Shown here: piece after piece, positions 11,290-23,280 of the stretch
Layout: each line of letters opens with the position of its first letter
How positions within the stretch are numbered: position 1 is the first letter of the stretch
NCBI GenBank assembly: GCA_028023455.1
Contig: JAQFVV010000233.1
Location: 1,072,501 to 1,136,500 of the forward strand
Reading direction: 5' to 3'
DNA: 64,000 nucleotides
Origin: Epiperipatus broadwayi
Lineage: Eukaryota; Onychophora; Udeonychophora; Euonychophora; Peripatidae
Made by a program: the position numbers and the translations under genes
The notes under the pieces: generated by a model
Told to the model about the DNA's origin: nothing
Databases searched by the model: none
The model's input: the letters and a program-made list of their open reading frames with translations, nothing else

Positions 11290-13500
11290 TGAACCGGATT
11301 GATTTCAGATTCAGTAGTTTTATTACTAAAATTTAAAAAGAGAAAGACAACTTAATTTTCATTAAATGTCGTTAAAATGTTTTTTATTATTATTAAAAAA
11401 AAAAAACAGAAAAAGGCATACGTGTATTTAATAAACACATACACATTTATATTTAAAATAGTTTACTTTCACTACTTTGTTTATAAAATTGATTTTAAAA
11501 TAGTTTATTTTCTCTGCCTGTTTTGATCAATTTGATTTAAAACAGGCAAGCTTGCTAATTATGTATTCCTGTTGTTTTTATTTTAATCATTTTTAAAGTT
11601 AATTCTAAAAAAAAAAGCAGAGGTTTAATTGTGTTGTTGTTTTTGTTTCAATAATCCCTGGATGGAATTCTTAAATTAGATTGAGCAGGAAATTAATATT
11701 TACCCTGCCTGAGACATATAATTGGAGACTAATGAAAATTTTCGCGGGAAATGTAGCGAGGCAAGGATATCCCACTAATTTTAGATAGAGGAGATTCAGT
11801 ATAGAAATAGACACTTGCATTATTGCCTGCAGAGGGTCACACCACTTTGGATAGCAGTTCAGATGTTTAATTCCTGCTAAAAACTTAAACCATTATCGAC
11901 AAACTTCGTTACTGTGTAAGATGGCAAAATTTACTGCTATGAGTTTTGCCATCATTAGAATGTCTTGCTAATTTAAACAAAGGACAGACCCATGCCTACC
12001 AGCTCTTCTTCAGTCATGCCATGAGCCTCTAAAATAAACACTGCCTCTACCTTGCCACTGTCAAAGGACCTGAAAATGGACTAAAGATAAATGTGCGCAC
12101 TCTATGTGAACTGTGCTTTATCGTAAGATGAAATTTTCTTTTATTCTTTCCAGGGTAAATTGTTTTTCATTAAATCTCCACTCAGTCTAATAAATCTGTA
12201 ATCTAAATTAATATTTAACTTCATATTGATTAGCTATATTTATTCTCTTTTGTTGTACTTTGCCGTGTGTCTTGGAATCTTAGTTTTAAGATTCCAAGTT
12301 TGCTTTAAGTGTTGTTTATTGGAGAGTGACGTGTGAATTTTTCTATTTTATGCCTCCTTTACTAAATGCTTTGGCAGTCACATATATTTTGAATGCTTAC
12401 CTGTAATTATTTTAGTAGCCCGAATTAATTTTAAATACTGTGTTTGCGCTTTTGCAAACCACCCAAATCTTTTGGCTGGTGACTTTGTTTTCATAGTCTT
12501 CATTTCTTATCTCTCTGAAAGCAGAAACTATAATTGTTTTTGCTTTGTAATTTTATAAATCGCCAGCAAGAAGACAATATTTATCCCTTTTGTAAATTAC
12601 AGGTGAGAGAAACTTTCGCTGCTAAAGCATTTATAGCTTTCATATTTTCGTACTCATGTGCACTCTCCGATAGATTTATTTTGTATTTACATGTATAGTT
12701 TAAAATTTATCAGAGCGTGTACTCAGAACTTGTGTCATAAATTTATTTTTTATTATAATTATTGGTAATTCATTTCTTTAAATGCTGGGGCAGACGTTAC
12801 TGATTTTCTTATGATTTACTTGTCTCCTATTGAGACCCTTAATTCTTAGATTAGTTTTGTCAATCATTTGGTTGGGGAGTTGCCAGTTTTATTTGTTTGT
12901 TTTCCATTCATTCTGAAGCATATTTGTCATGGTTCTTGGGGTAAATCAATCATCTTTGCTTTGAACGTAGTTTTAAGATGCAGCTTCTACTAGCATATGA
13001 CATTTTGTTTTTGGGGTCTAGAAAAGCTCGCTAGTGCTGGTTTCATTGATTTATTTCAAGAACATATTGTTTTCATACCTGTGAATAGGAAAATCAACAT
13101 TTAGAGGACTTCTCTTCTGCTGAATGAAATTGCTTCCTCCCTGTAGAACTCATTATTAGAGAGTCAGTAAGTCTGCTAGAGCAATGTGTTTAGTCATTCT
13201 AGTACACACCTGAGATAACCCTATTGATTTTCATGTAAACTTTTTCTTACAAGTTGTTTTGCTCATAAATAAAAGTTTAAAATTTGTTCAAACTTAATTT
13301 GGCTGACATTTGTCTTTGTGCTTTGATTTCTCAACTGTCTAAACAATATTTAAGATATCTTGTTTCTCCATAAGTTTAGCCCAGTGCATTTTGATTCGCA
13401 TATCCTGTCCACCCTTAAAATAAATGTCTAGTCCCAATTTTCGGGCTAGTGGCACCCCCGTGGTCAGGATGTGTGAAGCTAAAGGCTTTTGTCCGGCACA
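11290..13500 (+). repeat. 3' LTR of Gag-only element 1
   Basis: About 2211 bp, beginning TGAACCGG and ending CCGGCACA directly before (AT)5. An A-rich run with a few G (11233-11248) lies about 40 bp upstream, but the bases immediately before the LTR (GTTGAGGCAG) make a weak polypurine tract. Confidence 0.9.
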
Positions 13501-13510
13501 ATATATATAT

Positions 13511-15537
13511 TATAACACTCCAAAAGAAATGAAGAACGAATCTTACCGTAATCTGCACTACAAGGGTGCCATCTAGGCATTTGAACCTAGGTAAATGTAT
13601 ATAGTAGGCAGATACGTAAGTTATGATCCCACTTTACTTTATATTTAGACCGTTAGCCCATTGTCACTAGCTCAGTGGAGATGCAGAGATAATAATCCAT
13701 ATCTTTAATTTATATCTTAAATATAAAAAATAAAAGCCACTGCCAGTAATTAACACACAAATATTTATTTACGCACATATAAATTTTGAGGAATAATATT
13801 TTTTATTTTAGATTTTAACATTCTTTTAATTTAACTTATTATTTTAAAATTTTAAATCATCTACATAGATGAAATTTATATTTATTTTAAGATTGTCTGA
13901 GTATGAATAAACTACATAGATTTGCATTTAAAAAGAAAATATTCTATCCCGTTTTTAATCTTAGGCCAAAAGATCGCAGTCAAACCGGCATCAATCTATC
14001 TGATACATTGATGTATTCAATGTAGCATGAAAATACAACAGCACAATATACTATACTGTCAGAAATGGACATCTGAACAGTATAGTTAGAGAAGACATTG
14101 ACTCTTGTCCAATACAAGAATGTTACATCTGTATGGCAAGAAGAACAATAAAATAATAACTCCATAGGAAAGGACCACGGTCCTTTTTTGCCGACTTACA
14201 ATCCTATCCATAGGCAAAAAGGTTTGTGTGGCATATACAGCGATTCTGCACATAGCGAACCTCATACTACATCTACTAATTTCACTAATATATCCAATCC
14301 ATCGACCTAATTCAACTACGAAACGAATAACTTAAGATTACCCTCCCTTAATATAACTTTACAAATCTACATAGACATTCACGCCCGACTTAAATTTAAC
14401 ATTTAGATACGTTCGCACAGATGAATTTTATAAAATTTGTTTTATAATGTTGAGTATAGATCGGCTTCATAGATTCCATGGTCAAAAACATCTCAAAATA
14501 AACATAACTGATCAAAATACAAAGTCATCGATAACATCAATTGCAGAGGAAATACAAGAAACCCAATGGCATTCATCATAAGATGCCGCATTGACATCAA
14601 TGACTTATATATTCTAATCGAATATGAAAACCACAACATAATTAACTGCTAACAAATCCATGCAATATCCATACCCAACTTAAATTTCATGCATTTAAAC
14701 AATTTATACAAATAAATATTAATAGAAATATAAAAAAAATGGAAATGATTTTAGCAAACTTAACTATATAAAATTTAAACATTAATTATTAATTTGGAAA
14801 GTCAGATTAAAGTTCATTTTAAAAAAATGTTTAGCTTGTTAAATCTTTAAAGTTCTTAATTATTTGTAGTAAAATTTTTCCGTTTACACCTTACAGTAGA
14901 AGAGCTCCTGGTTCCTGGTGTATTCCCATGAAGACTTTCATGGAAGACCGGTCTGATATTCTGGAGGTAGCCTTAGCTGGTTCCATTCTGGTATCCCAGT
15001 CATTTCATTTTTAAAATAAGTGAGAGAGAATGGCAAGTTTGTCTTGTCGCTCTTCTCACAAACTCCAGTTGGAACTGTCAGGAAACTGTCTTAATTTGAA
15101 TCATTTTCTTTTTATAATCCTCCTATGGATTCCACGAACAAAAACATCACTGTTCCATTTTTTCGTTATAGTCTGGGCCTTTATTTGCTGCTTCTATATT
15201 GGATAAGCTAATTCTTTTTATTCTCTTATCTATATTTCATTTATTTTAAGTGCCCCAAGGGTTAGTTTGCTTTTTAATTAATTTATAAAACAATCATTTC
15301 CATTTACAAAAATATTTTATCTTTAAATCTTGTACTTGTTTATAACAAAGTACATTCAAATACTTTTATTTATTAAAAAAAAGTATTTTTAAAGTTTTGC
15401 ATCTGTGCGAATATATATACGTTTAACAACTCTTTAATTTTTTTTTTTAGCTTTTAGATTTTTAATAAATTTATTTTTATTTGCGAACTTAGTTTTTATT
15501 TTAAATTAATGTAATGGCATATTTATATATCGTTACA
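13511..15537. mobile_element. Probable solo LTR A (about 2.0 kb)
   Basis: This block is bounded by TATAAC on the left and GTTACA on the right, an inverted pair close to the TGTAAC...GTTACA termini common in Ty3-type LTRs. Both sides abut (AT)n, so an ATAT-type target duplication is possible. It has more CpG than the surroundings, and no protein frame explains it. Orientation is unknown. With only one copy in the window, LTR identity is an inference from the ends and the flanks. Confidence 0.4.
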
Positions 15538-15539
15538 AT

Positions 15540-15775
15540 ATATATATACTGAACAGTAATAAAGATATGTATTGGGAGATTGTGGTCTTGACAACTGATA
15601 AGTGCCAATTTAGTATGAAATATGCATATTGGGAACCATACATCTTTTTCACATCTTTAGACATATGTTTATGATTTCATTCCTCTACAAGGTGTTGAAA
15701 GTGGATAGAAACCTGTCCTTACCTTATGTGAGAGTGGTGTGGTGAAAATTGTAATATAGTCATATTATTTATTAT
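15540..15775 (-). repeat. SINE-like dispersed repeat, copy 3 (truncated)
   Basis: Shares AAAGATATGTAT, AGATTGTGGTCT, CCATACATCTTT and AAGGTGTTGAAAGTGGATAG with the copies at 6.4-7.1 kb, again starting at (AT)n. It breaks off near 15775, where an unrelated repeat begins. Confidence 0.6.
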
Positions 15776-15974
15776 GATTGTTTTCTATTTCCTCATGTCA
15801 GCCATTTGATGGTGTTGATGCTAATCAAAAACACATACATATTACGATTCTGGGCTGGACCTGTGATTTTATCTATATAAATATCGGCTTTTTAAAAAAT
15901 CTTGTAATAGGAAATTAGAGGAACTAATAGTAAATATTACTATTTAAAAAACAAAAATTGAGAATTCACATTAA

Positions 15975-17085
15975 CTTTTAAAATGATACCCGAATAATTG
16001 ACATTTTTTGGACAGTAATTAATCATAAAATGGGTTGTTTTGTCTGTGTGTATGTCTATAGGTATTTTTTAAATAGAAAATAATACCGCAATTATACATT
16101 TTTCAATTTACACAAAATTTCTACATTCAAGCTAAATTGAAATTTTAAAATGATACCTGAGTAATTTGCTTTTTTTTGACAGTAATTAATCAGAAAGTGG
16201 CTTCTTTTTGTTAGTGTGTATATAAAGTAACGTTCTTTAAATACTACATTATACCTGATAATTTTGAATTTTTTTTTTGGACAGTAATGAATCAGAAAGT
16301 GGATTGTTTTTGTTAGTGTGTAGATATCAAAAGCCATAATATTATTCAAATACTAAATTTAAAAATGATAGCCAAATAACTTTCTTTTTTTGGTTTTGAC
16401 AGTAATTAATCCGACAGTGGGTTTTATTTTCTTTGTGTGTATATATAGAAAAAGTTATGGTCTTTTTTAAATAGAAAATAATATGCAATTCTACATTATT
16501 CAATTTACCCACAACATCTAAAAATTCACACTAAATTTTCAAATGATACCCAACTAATTTGCTTTTTTTTTTTTTGGACAGTAATTAATCAGAAAGTGGG
16601 TTCTTTTTGTTAGTGTGTATATATAAAAAGGACCATCATTGAAATACTCAATTTACAAATGATACCTGACTAATTTGCTTTTTTTTGACAGTAATGAATT
16701 AGAAAGTGGATTTTTTTTGTTAGTGTGTATATATAAAAAGGTACCGTTATTTAAATACTAAATTTAAAAATGATACCCAACTATTTTGCGTTTTTTTTGG
16801 CAGTAGTTAATCAGAAAGTGGGTTCTTTTTGTTATTGTGTATATATAAAAAGTACCGTAATTCAAATACTACATTTAAACATCAAACCCGACTAATTTGC
16901 TTTTCTTTTTTTGGACAGTAATTAATCAAAAACTGGTTGTTTTTGTTAATGTGTGTAGTATAAAAACTAATCTTATTTAAATAGTTAATGTAAAAATAAT
17001 ACCCAACTAATTTTTTTTTGGACAGTAATTAATAATCAGGCATTGGGTTGTTTTTATTCGTCTGTATATATTAAAAGTAACTTGT
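15975..17085. repeat. Degenerate minisatellite, about nine copies
   Basis: A unit with the core GACAGTAATTAATCAGAAAGT, then GGGTTCTTTTTGTTAGTGTG, then (TA)n and AATGATACC, recurs at about 16010, 16177, 16277, 16398, 16578, 16688, 16800, 16914 and 17020. Spacing is mostly 100-120 bp, with some longer units. Copies differ by many substitutions. Frames through the array are artefacts. Confidence 0.85.
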
Positions 17086-17272
17086 CATGGACGAATTCTC
17101 GTGAAAACATTACTTTTCGTGTGATCATCAAAATACTGCTCTACCACACCCTTAAAAGCAATTTTTGAGGGTTACCCAATCCTAATGGAACCTTCACAAC
17201 ATTGTTAATAAAGTTACAACATAATAGTAGGTTAGAGCACTTGAAAAAAAATCTTTGTAATGAAATTTTAAT

Positions 17273-18220
17273 ATATAAATATAATTATCCAAACTTCAAA
17301 CACTTTTAGCAAACTTTATTTGTACATACACCTACGTTTCGACTGACCTGCAGTCTTCTTCAGAGCTATTATATAATGAACAAAAAAAAAAAAAAACCAA
17401 AAAAATATATATATTAAAAACCTGAAATAAATAATCAAACCCAAATAAAACAATTAATATAAAATAAAATGTACTACATAAATGAAAAATAAATATAAAT
17501 TATACATGTGTATTCTTAACTTTATACATATATACATTCAAGGACAACTATTAATCTAAATATTATCTATTTTATTATTATTAACAATCTACTAATTATC
17601 TGTATTCTTCATAAACTTAAACTTTATGATTAGTAATTAAAATTCTTTTAATTTTAAATCATATTTATTATTATCTTACTCATTCTTCTTTTAAAATTAA
17701 TATTTTATATTTATTATTGCTGAATATTTAAAACCTATAAACTTTATAATCTTTACACTTACTAAGGCTATTCTGATCTTCAAAATAAAATAATGAAAAA
17801 TCGTTTTTTTTCAAAAAATTATCTTATACCCTAGCTCCCTCTATTACATATTATTTAAACTAAATATATATCCCCTACAACTCTTTATTTATATATATAT
17901 ATTTACACTTTAACTTTTATTATATAATACTCATAAATTTATATTATACTTCTTTATATGTTTTTATATATATAAACCCTACAACTTTATTTACATATAT
18001 ATTTTTTTATTTTATATATTTTAACTTTTATCATTATTTTTATATAATTCTTATAAAAAATTTTTTATACTGTTTTATATGTAAATATTATGCTAAGTTT
18101 ATTAATTTATTTATTTATTATTATTTAATATCTGTAAATATACCCAAATTTATATTCATATTTAACCTAACCATTTTTTATCATCCCCAACTTATTTATT
18201 AACAATTATCTCTTTACATG
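17273..18220 (-). repeat. Left inverted arm of the Penelope-like element
   Basis: About 950 bp of AT-rich sequence that pairs almost base for base with the right arm. It represents the 3' untranslated part downstream of the minus-strand endonuclease. Confidence 0.9.
17331..17366 (-). ncRNA. Hammerhead-like ribozyme core (left arm)
   Basis: Read on the minus strand it shows CTGAAGA, one extra A, a perfect 5-bp stem (GACTG with CAGTC) around CAGGT, then GAAAC. This fits the hammerhead core CUGANGA-stem II-GAAA apart from the extra base. Hammerhead motifs are known in the terminal repeats of Penelope-like elements. Stems I and III are not clear, so activity is not shown. Confidence 0.5.
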
Positions 18221-18247
18221 TTTACCTCTATATATCTTATTTAATAA

Positions 18248-18832
18248 CTAAACCAATCTCATCCTAATCCCAGAATCTCTATTAAATTCTGGTTTTATCT
18301 TTCTTATTAATATAGCTTCTTTTATTTTCCTTTCTTTAATACTTTTTGTATATAACTTCATTTTTATTGAACTTTGTGTAAATTTGTGTCCTGTTTCTTT
18401 TGTATGTATATATATTGGTGATTTATTATCTGCCATATGTTGTTTTAGTCTTGTTTTTATAGAATTTTTTGTTTCTCCCACATATTTGTTATCAATCCCA
18501 CTATCTAGACATTGTTTGCATTTTATCACATATACTCCATTAATTATTTCTTTATTATCTTTATTATATCCTATGTATTTGTTATCTATCAAATTTAATA
18601 GGTTTTCTCTTTTTTTATTAACTATTTTTGTATTAATTATTCTTTTGTATCTTTTATTAATCTTCTTTATAATTTTGTTAAATTTATTTACTATGATATT
18701 ATTATTTGTTTTTATTCCTATATATCTATCTTCACCTTTCTTTTTTCCTTCACTCTTTTCATTTTTATTTATCTTATATTCTATTTTTCCAATACTTCTT
18801 TTAATTATATATACAGGGAAACCGAGATTCAT
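18248..18832 (-). CDS. GIY-YIG endonuclease domain of a Penelope-like element
   Basis: A 194-codon frame. In Penelope-like elements this domain nicks target DNA for priming. Visible blocks are GVYVIKCKQC (residues 99-108, the GIY part and a Cys pair), NKYVGET (115-121, the YIG part), KTRLKQH (126-132, with the expected Arg), ETGHKF (146-151) and RKIKEAILIRK (168-178, with the expected Glu). The N-terminal 95 residues are Lys/Asn-rich and resemble the linker before the endonuclease. The RT that should precede it is missing. The ATG at 18830-18832 lies in sequence antisense to the inverted copy, so it is not the original start. The frame is open, but the element looks incomplete. Confidence 0.75.
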   Translation of the reverse strand: MNLGFPVYIIKRSIGKIEYKINKNEKSEGKKKGEDRYIGIKTNNNIIVNKFNKIIKKINKRYKRIINTKIVNKKRENLLNLIDNKYIGYNKDNKEIINGVYVIKCKQCLDSGIDNKYVGETKNSIKTRLKQHMADNKSPIYIHTKETGHKFTQSSIKMKLYTKSIKERKIKEAILIRKIKPEFNRDSGIRMRLV

Positions 18833-18910
18833 GGGATTCAGGATGAAATTGGTTTAGTATATTATAATCTTCTTTCCTTGAACGATATATAGCAGCTCTG
18901 TAAATTCGAA

Positions 18911-19919
18911 TGTAAAGAGATAATTGTATATTTCCTATAAATAAGTTGGGGATGATAAACAAATGGTTATTTGGTTACCAATATTATTCTTTTTATAAAC
19001 ACTTGTCTCAATACACCATTTTTTTTTTTCGATTATATAAATTTGGGTATATTTACAGATATTAAATAATAATAAATAAATAAATTAATAAACTTAGCAT
19101 AATATTTACATATAAAACAGTATAAAATTTTTTTTATAAGAATTATATAAAAATAATGATAAAAGTTAAAATATATAAAATAAAAAAATATATATGTAAA
19201 TAAAGTTGTAGGGTTTATATATATAAAAACATATAAAGAAGTATAATATAAATTTATGAGTATTATATAATAAAAGTTAAAGTGTAAAAATATATATATA
19301 TAAATAAAGAGTTGTAGGGGATATATATTTAGTTTAAATAATATGTAATAGAGGGAGCTAGGGTATAAGATAATTTTTTGAAAAAAAACGATTTTTCATT
19401 ATTTTATTTTGAAGATCAGAATAGCCTTAGTAAGTGTAAAGATTATAAAGTTTATAGGTTTTAAATATTCAGCAATAATAAATATAAAATATTAATTTTA
19501 AAAGAAGAATGAGTAAGATAATAATAAATATGATTTAAAATTAAAAGAATTTTAATTACTAATCATAAAGTTTAAGTTTATGAAGAATACAGATAATTAG
19601 TAGATTGTTAATAATAATAAAATAGATAATATTTAGATTAATAGTTGTCCTTGAATGTATATATGTATAAAGTTAAGAATACACATGTATAATTTATATT
19701 TATTTTTCATTTATGTAGTACATTTTATTTTATATTAATTGTTTTATTTGGGTTTGATTATTTATTTCAGGTTTTTAATATATATATTTTTTTGGTTTTT
19801 TTTTTTTTTTGTTCATTATATAATAGCTCTGAAGAAGACTGCAGGTCAGTCGAAACGTAGGTGTATGTACAAATAAAGTTTGCTAAAAGTGTTTGAAGTT
19901 TGGATAATTATATTTATAT
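18911..19919 (+). repeat. Right inverted arm of the Penelope-like element
   Basis: The inverted partner of 17273-18220. It differs mainly by an insertion near 18965-19035 that includes a T run. Such arms would fold RNA or DNA into a very long hairpin. Confidence 0.9.
19826..19861 (+). ncRNA. Hammerhead-like ribozyme core (right arm)
   Basis: The plus-strand copy of the motif at 17331-17366: CTGAAGA, an extra A, the 5-bp stem GACTG/CAGTC and GAAAC, all intact. Confidence 0.5.
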
Positions 19920-21779
19920 GATATTACGGCAAACATAAAGAAAAGTGTGATTTTGGTAATATTTATGAAAAATTTTAATATAATTACAACAGGCTAAAAT
20001 CCCACACTCTCACATGAAAGTATAGGGAAAATAGACATTCTAGCATTACAAAAAAGTTAATAACACAACCAACTATGGCTGCCAATAAGGCATTTGTCTG
20101 TGCTTTTAGCATAGAAAAAAAGCTAGACCAGCTCAGCTGGCTGAGAACTCTTTCTGTGTTTTATTGTAGAAAGAAACTTCTTAGGTTGGGTGTAGGCCAC
20201 TGAAATGGTATATTTCTAGGAATTGACCTAAAAATAGCGACATCATGTGGCTGACATGAGGGAATAAAAAACAACCATTTTATTAAATAAGATGTCTCTT
20301 CTATTTTGCCAGTAGAGAAAAAAACTGAGATAACTATCATGGTATTGTATTGTTATTCATTTTAATTGCTTTCAGTCATAAATGAATTACCAAATTAAAT
20401 ATGATTAGATAGAAATCAAGAAATGCGATAGATAAGGATTTTTTGCTAAACAAGCACAACAAAGGTGTTGTGGAAACAAAGATACAGTTAATATATAAAT
20501 TTACCAACAAAATATTATTTGACTCAATTAATTGAAAAAATTGTAACAATATTTGAAATTACCAAACTGCCCACCAATATTTTATTCATGTTATACAAAA
20601 TTAAACAAGAAGAAAAGTTATTATCACTGATAAAAATTCTAGGACTTTGAGAATAAAAGTGGTGTTACTTAAGAAAATATGCCAATTTCAACTTTATTTC
20701 CACGTTTTATCACTGTAATCTTTGGAAGAATTTACAGCTAACTTCAGGAAAAAAGTATCAAGATAAGATATAGGTTGGATTGTGTAATTTTTAATTTTAA
20801 CTGATTAAAAGTAAAAACAAAGACTTCATAATATTGATTCCCAGATTTACAATATGCTGATGATTATCCTTGTCCTGCCAATTCAAATGACAACTCACAG
20901 CACATTTTTAATATTTTAAAAACAACCTATAAAACTTTGGTTTAATAATTAAAGTTTGAAAAATTCAAGTTTTTTTTTTTTTTAATTAACCAGAAAAAAA
21001 TATTGAAAAACTTTTAGTTTGGATTGTTTTCATTTTAAAAATGCAATCATTTTAAATATTTTGGCGCCTTTTTATGAAGAAAGGAAAATTTTAGATGCTA
21101 AAAGCAGCAATGATTCCAAAGTTCTGCTTCTGAATTTACCAAGTAAAAAAATTAAAGTATTTCAATTGATTATAATTATTTCAACTAAGTAATTTATATA
21201 TAGAATTTACCTTTTTCTATGAACAATCCTCTCGAAAAGAAAGCTCTTTTGAAAATCCAGTTAGTAATAAAACTTTAAAGTTTTGAAAATGATAAGCGAT
21301 TGTTGCAACTATTATTATAACGTTCTTTATTATTTATATTAAAACATTCTTGTGTGTGTATATATATATAAATGAAATTTATTATATATTTAACCTGTTT
21401 CAGTGCCATTATTTATATATGACTATTATTTTCTTTCAATTAAATTTCTTTTTTTATTTGTTTATTATTACTTTATCAAACATTTGTATAATATAGTTTT
21501 AGGCTTTAACTAATATGACTTAAAGCTAAAATTCAAAAATTTATCAAAAAGTTATTTGTTTTTAAAATTGATTTTATGATGCATTTTGGAATGTGGCAAT
21601 TCTATTTTCTCAATAGGATATAATGTACAGCATTGATATGCCAAAGTCTTAAATATGTCTTGATTTTTATATCCTGTTTTGAGGAAACATATGATAGTCA
21701 GAAGGCATTAAATAATAATAATAATATGCTTGTGTATTGTTTTGTATTATATATGAGTGCAAATGCAATGAGTGTCAAA
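19920..21779. other. AT-rich region with repeat debris, no gene seen
   Basis: About 20230-20285 is an inverted match to about 15770-15815 (core CTCATGTCAGCCA), so one repeat family flanks the minisatellite and Penelope block in opposite directions. GCTCAGCTGGCTGAG near 20120 resembles a tRNA D-arm but no tRNA fold follows. The rest is plain AT-rich DNA. Confidence 0.4.
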
Positions 21780-23280
21780 ATTTAAAACAAATCAAAACAA
21801 ACTCAAAGAAGAAATGGGGTGAATCACTACTTCACTCTCAAAGGCATATTTCTCAACATACTCCAAGATCCAGCTGTTTAACCAGTTAGTCACAACAAAA
21901 AACACTTATTACTCATCCATTGTCTCTTTTTCTAAAGTTTTATGAACAAAATCTATTTTCTCTGCAATAAGCTTTTGTGGCAGAGGAAGACAGTGTCAAT
22001 ATCTGCAAAACAATTTTCCAGACCACCCATTCACAATGGACTGAAACTTCATAACATTTATACTTTCCAGCTGCAGAAGATCACAAATCTAATAGTGGCC
22101 ATAGTCAAACACTGTCCAATACTTCAATGCCTTCTTCAAATAACACCAACAGATAGACCAACCCCTGCCTATGAACAACCAGCATCCATCATCAATTATA
22201 TAAAAATCATGTTCTCACAGATATCTCTTCAAACAATATACAAGTACTCTTACTGAAAAATTTACTTATTTATCCATCCAAATATGAACCACAACACCAA
22301 TCTGACAATGCTTAGAATCAGCAATCAACAATTACTCTGTAAGTTTAAAAATTAGTCTCTGAAGCCCAAATATTTTTGATTTTTTGTTGAGATTAAACCT
22401 GCATGCACTGCCCATAACATATTTTCTAAAATAGCAGACCTCTGTACACTAATATAGATGCTTTTTTCCCTATGCCACATGGCTGAAGAAACACAGCAAC
22501 ATCTTTTTTATCTTTGTCCAGCACTAGACAGAATTCACTATATTCAGACAACCTGTAATTCATATTACAAAAGCTCTATCCTATCAGTTTATGCTGCCAT
22601 ATTGGTGCACTATGTGCACATTAACTTAAGATAACAACACAAGATGACATCCATCAACATTCAATATTAAACTGGCAAAATTATGAGCCAGAGACAATAA
22701 AATTGCACATCCAGACATTTTTGCAGCAATCTGGTCACTGATAACACAACAGTCAAATCTCTAAGGTAGCTCCATATAACTCCAATCTATGCCACAATAC
22801 TTTTCTCCAAAAGATGTGACATGTGTCAACAAATAAAAATACAAAGATTATTTAACTGCATACTATTGATATAGATGACTGTAACAACAAAATCAAGACT
22901 CAAAAGCTGAAAAGCAAACTAAACCCCATACTACAATAAATATATAAGTTGATGTTTGCAATTGAGCAGTGATAATGCAAGATTTTTGAGAACTCAGATT
23001 ACAATAAATAATGCTCACAAATATAATGTGTACATATGTATTTGCACCTCCCTTAAATGGATTTGCATAAAACATATCCAAAGAGAAATTAGCAAATGAA
23101 TAGACTAACTACCCTACCCCAAAATTCATAATCCTAAAAAACACATTCAAAAAACACCCCCCCCTAATTTTTTTTTGTTCTGTCACATATACATACTTAA
23201 ACTTGCTAAATATGTATATGGAGTTACATATAGAAAATGTAACCATTTGATCATCAATAAAGTTTTTCTTTGAAACATCA
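21780..23280 (+). pseudogene. L1/Tx1-like ORF2 C-terminal fragment and 3' tail
   Basis: 21820-22260 encodes a stretch (about 105 codons open from 21942) that aligns with the ORF2 of the element at 1-4.2 kb: FLCNKLLWQRKTVSISAKQF against SFCTKLIWNKKAVVISIKSL, with PTDRPTP against PTDTPPP further on. Near 22470-22520 the zinc-like LCH...QQHLFYLC block is still recognisable. Several frame changes and stops are present. The copy ends with AATAAAGTTTTTC near 23258-23270 and a short (ATC)n-type tail. It is a 5'-truncated dead LINE. Confidence 0.6.

Larger units (their letters stand above)
7091..13500 (+). mobile_element. Gag-only LTR retrotransposon 1 (Ty3-type Gag, 2.2-kb LTRs)
   Basis: Two direct repeats of about 2.2 kb (7091-9282 and 11290-13500) enclose only 2.0 kb. 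The internal part has a leader, a broken gag and about 235 bp before the second LTR; no protease, RT, RNase H or integrase sequence can be found. The 3' LTR begins TGAACCGG and ends CCGGCACA; the 5' LTR begins TAAACTGG, a decayed TG start. Both outer sides are (AT)5, compatible with a 4-6 bp ATAT target duplication. The LTRs differ by scattered substitutions and several indels, so the insertion is not recent. The layout matches what has been called TR-GAG in plants. Confidence 0.85.
17273..19919 (-). mobile_element. Penelope-like element with long inverted arms
   Basis: A left arm (17273-18220) and a right arm (about 18911-19919) are near-perfect inverted copies, around a centre that encodes a GIY-YIG endonuclease on the minus strand. 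Penelope-like elements encode an RT followed by such an endonuclease and often carry terminal repeats in direct or inverted orientation; here no RT is left. The mirrored sequence begins inside the last codons of the endonuclease: 18831-18857 on the plus strand reads GFRMKLV-stop, a copy of the GIRMRLV end. The right arm has an extra stretch of about 70-80 bp near 18965-19035. The outer ends hold hammerhead-like motifs. Confidence 0.8.

Noticed and set aside
13520-13625. tRNA-like T-arm on the minus strand (CTAGGTTCAAATGCCTAG)
   Set aside because: The loop has eight bases and no D-arm or acceptor stem fits around it; it lies inside the candidate solo LTR.
18384-18857. 157-codon hydrophobic plus-strand frame
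   Set aside because: Antisense of the GIY-YIG endonuclease; only its last codons (GFRMKLV) mean something, as a mirrored copy of the endonuclease end.
20105-20150. GCTCAGCTGGCTGAG as a tRNA D-arm
   Set aside because: No matching anticodon, T-arm or acceptor stem is present.
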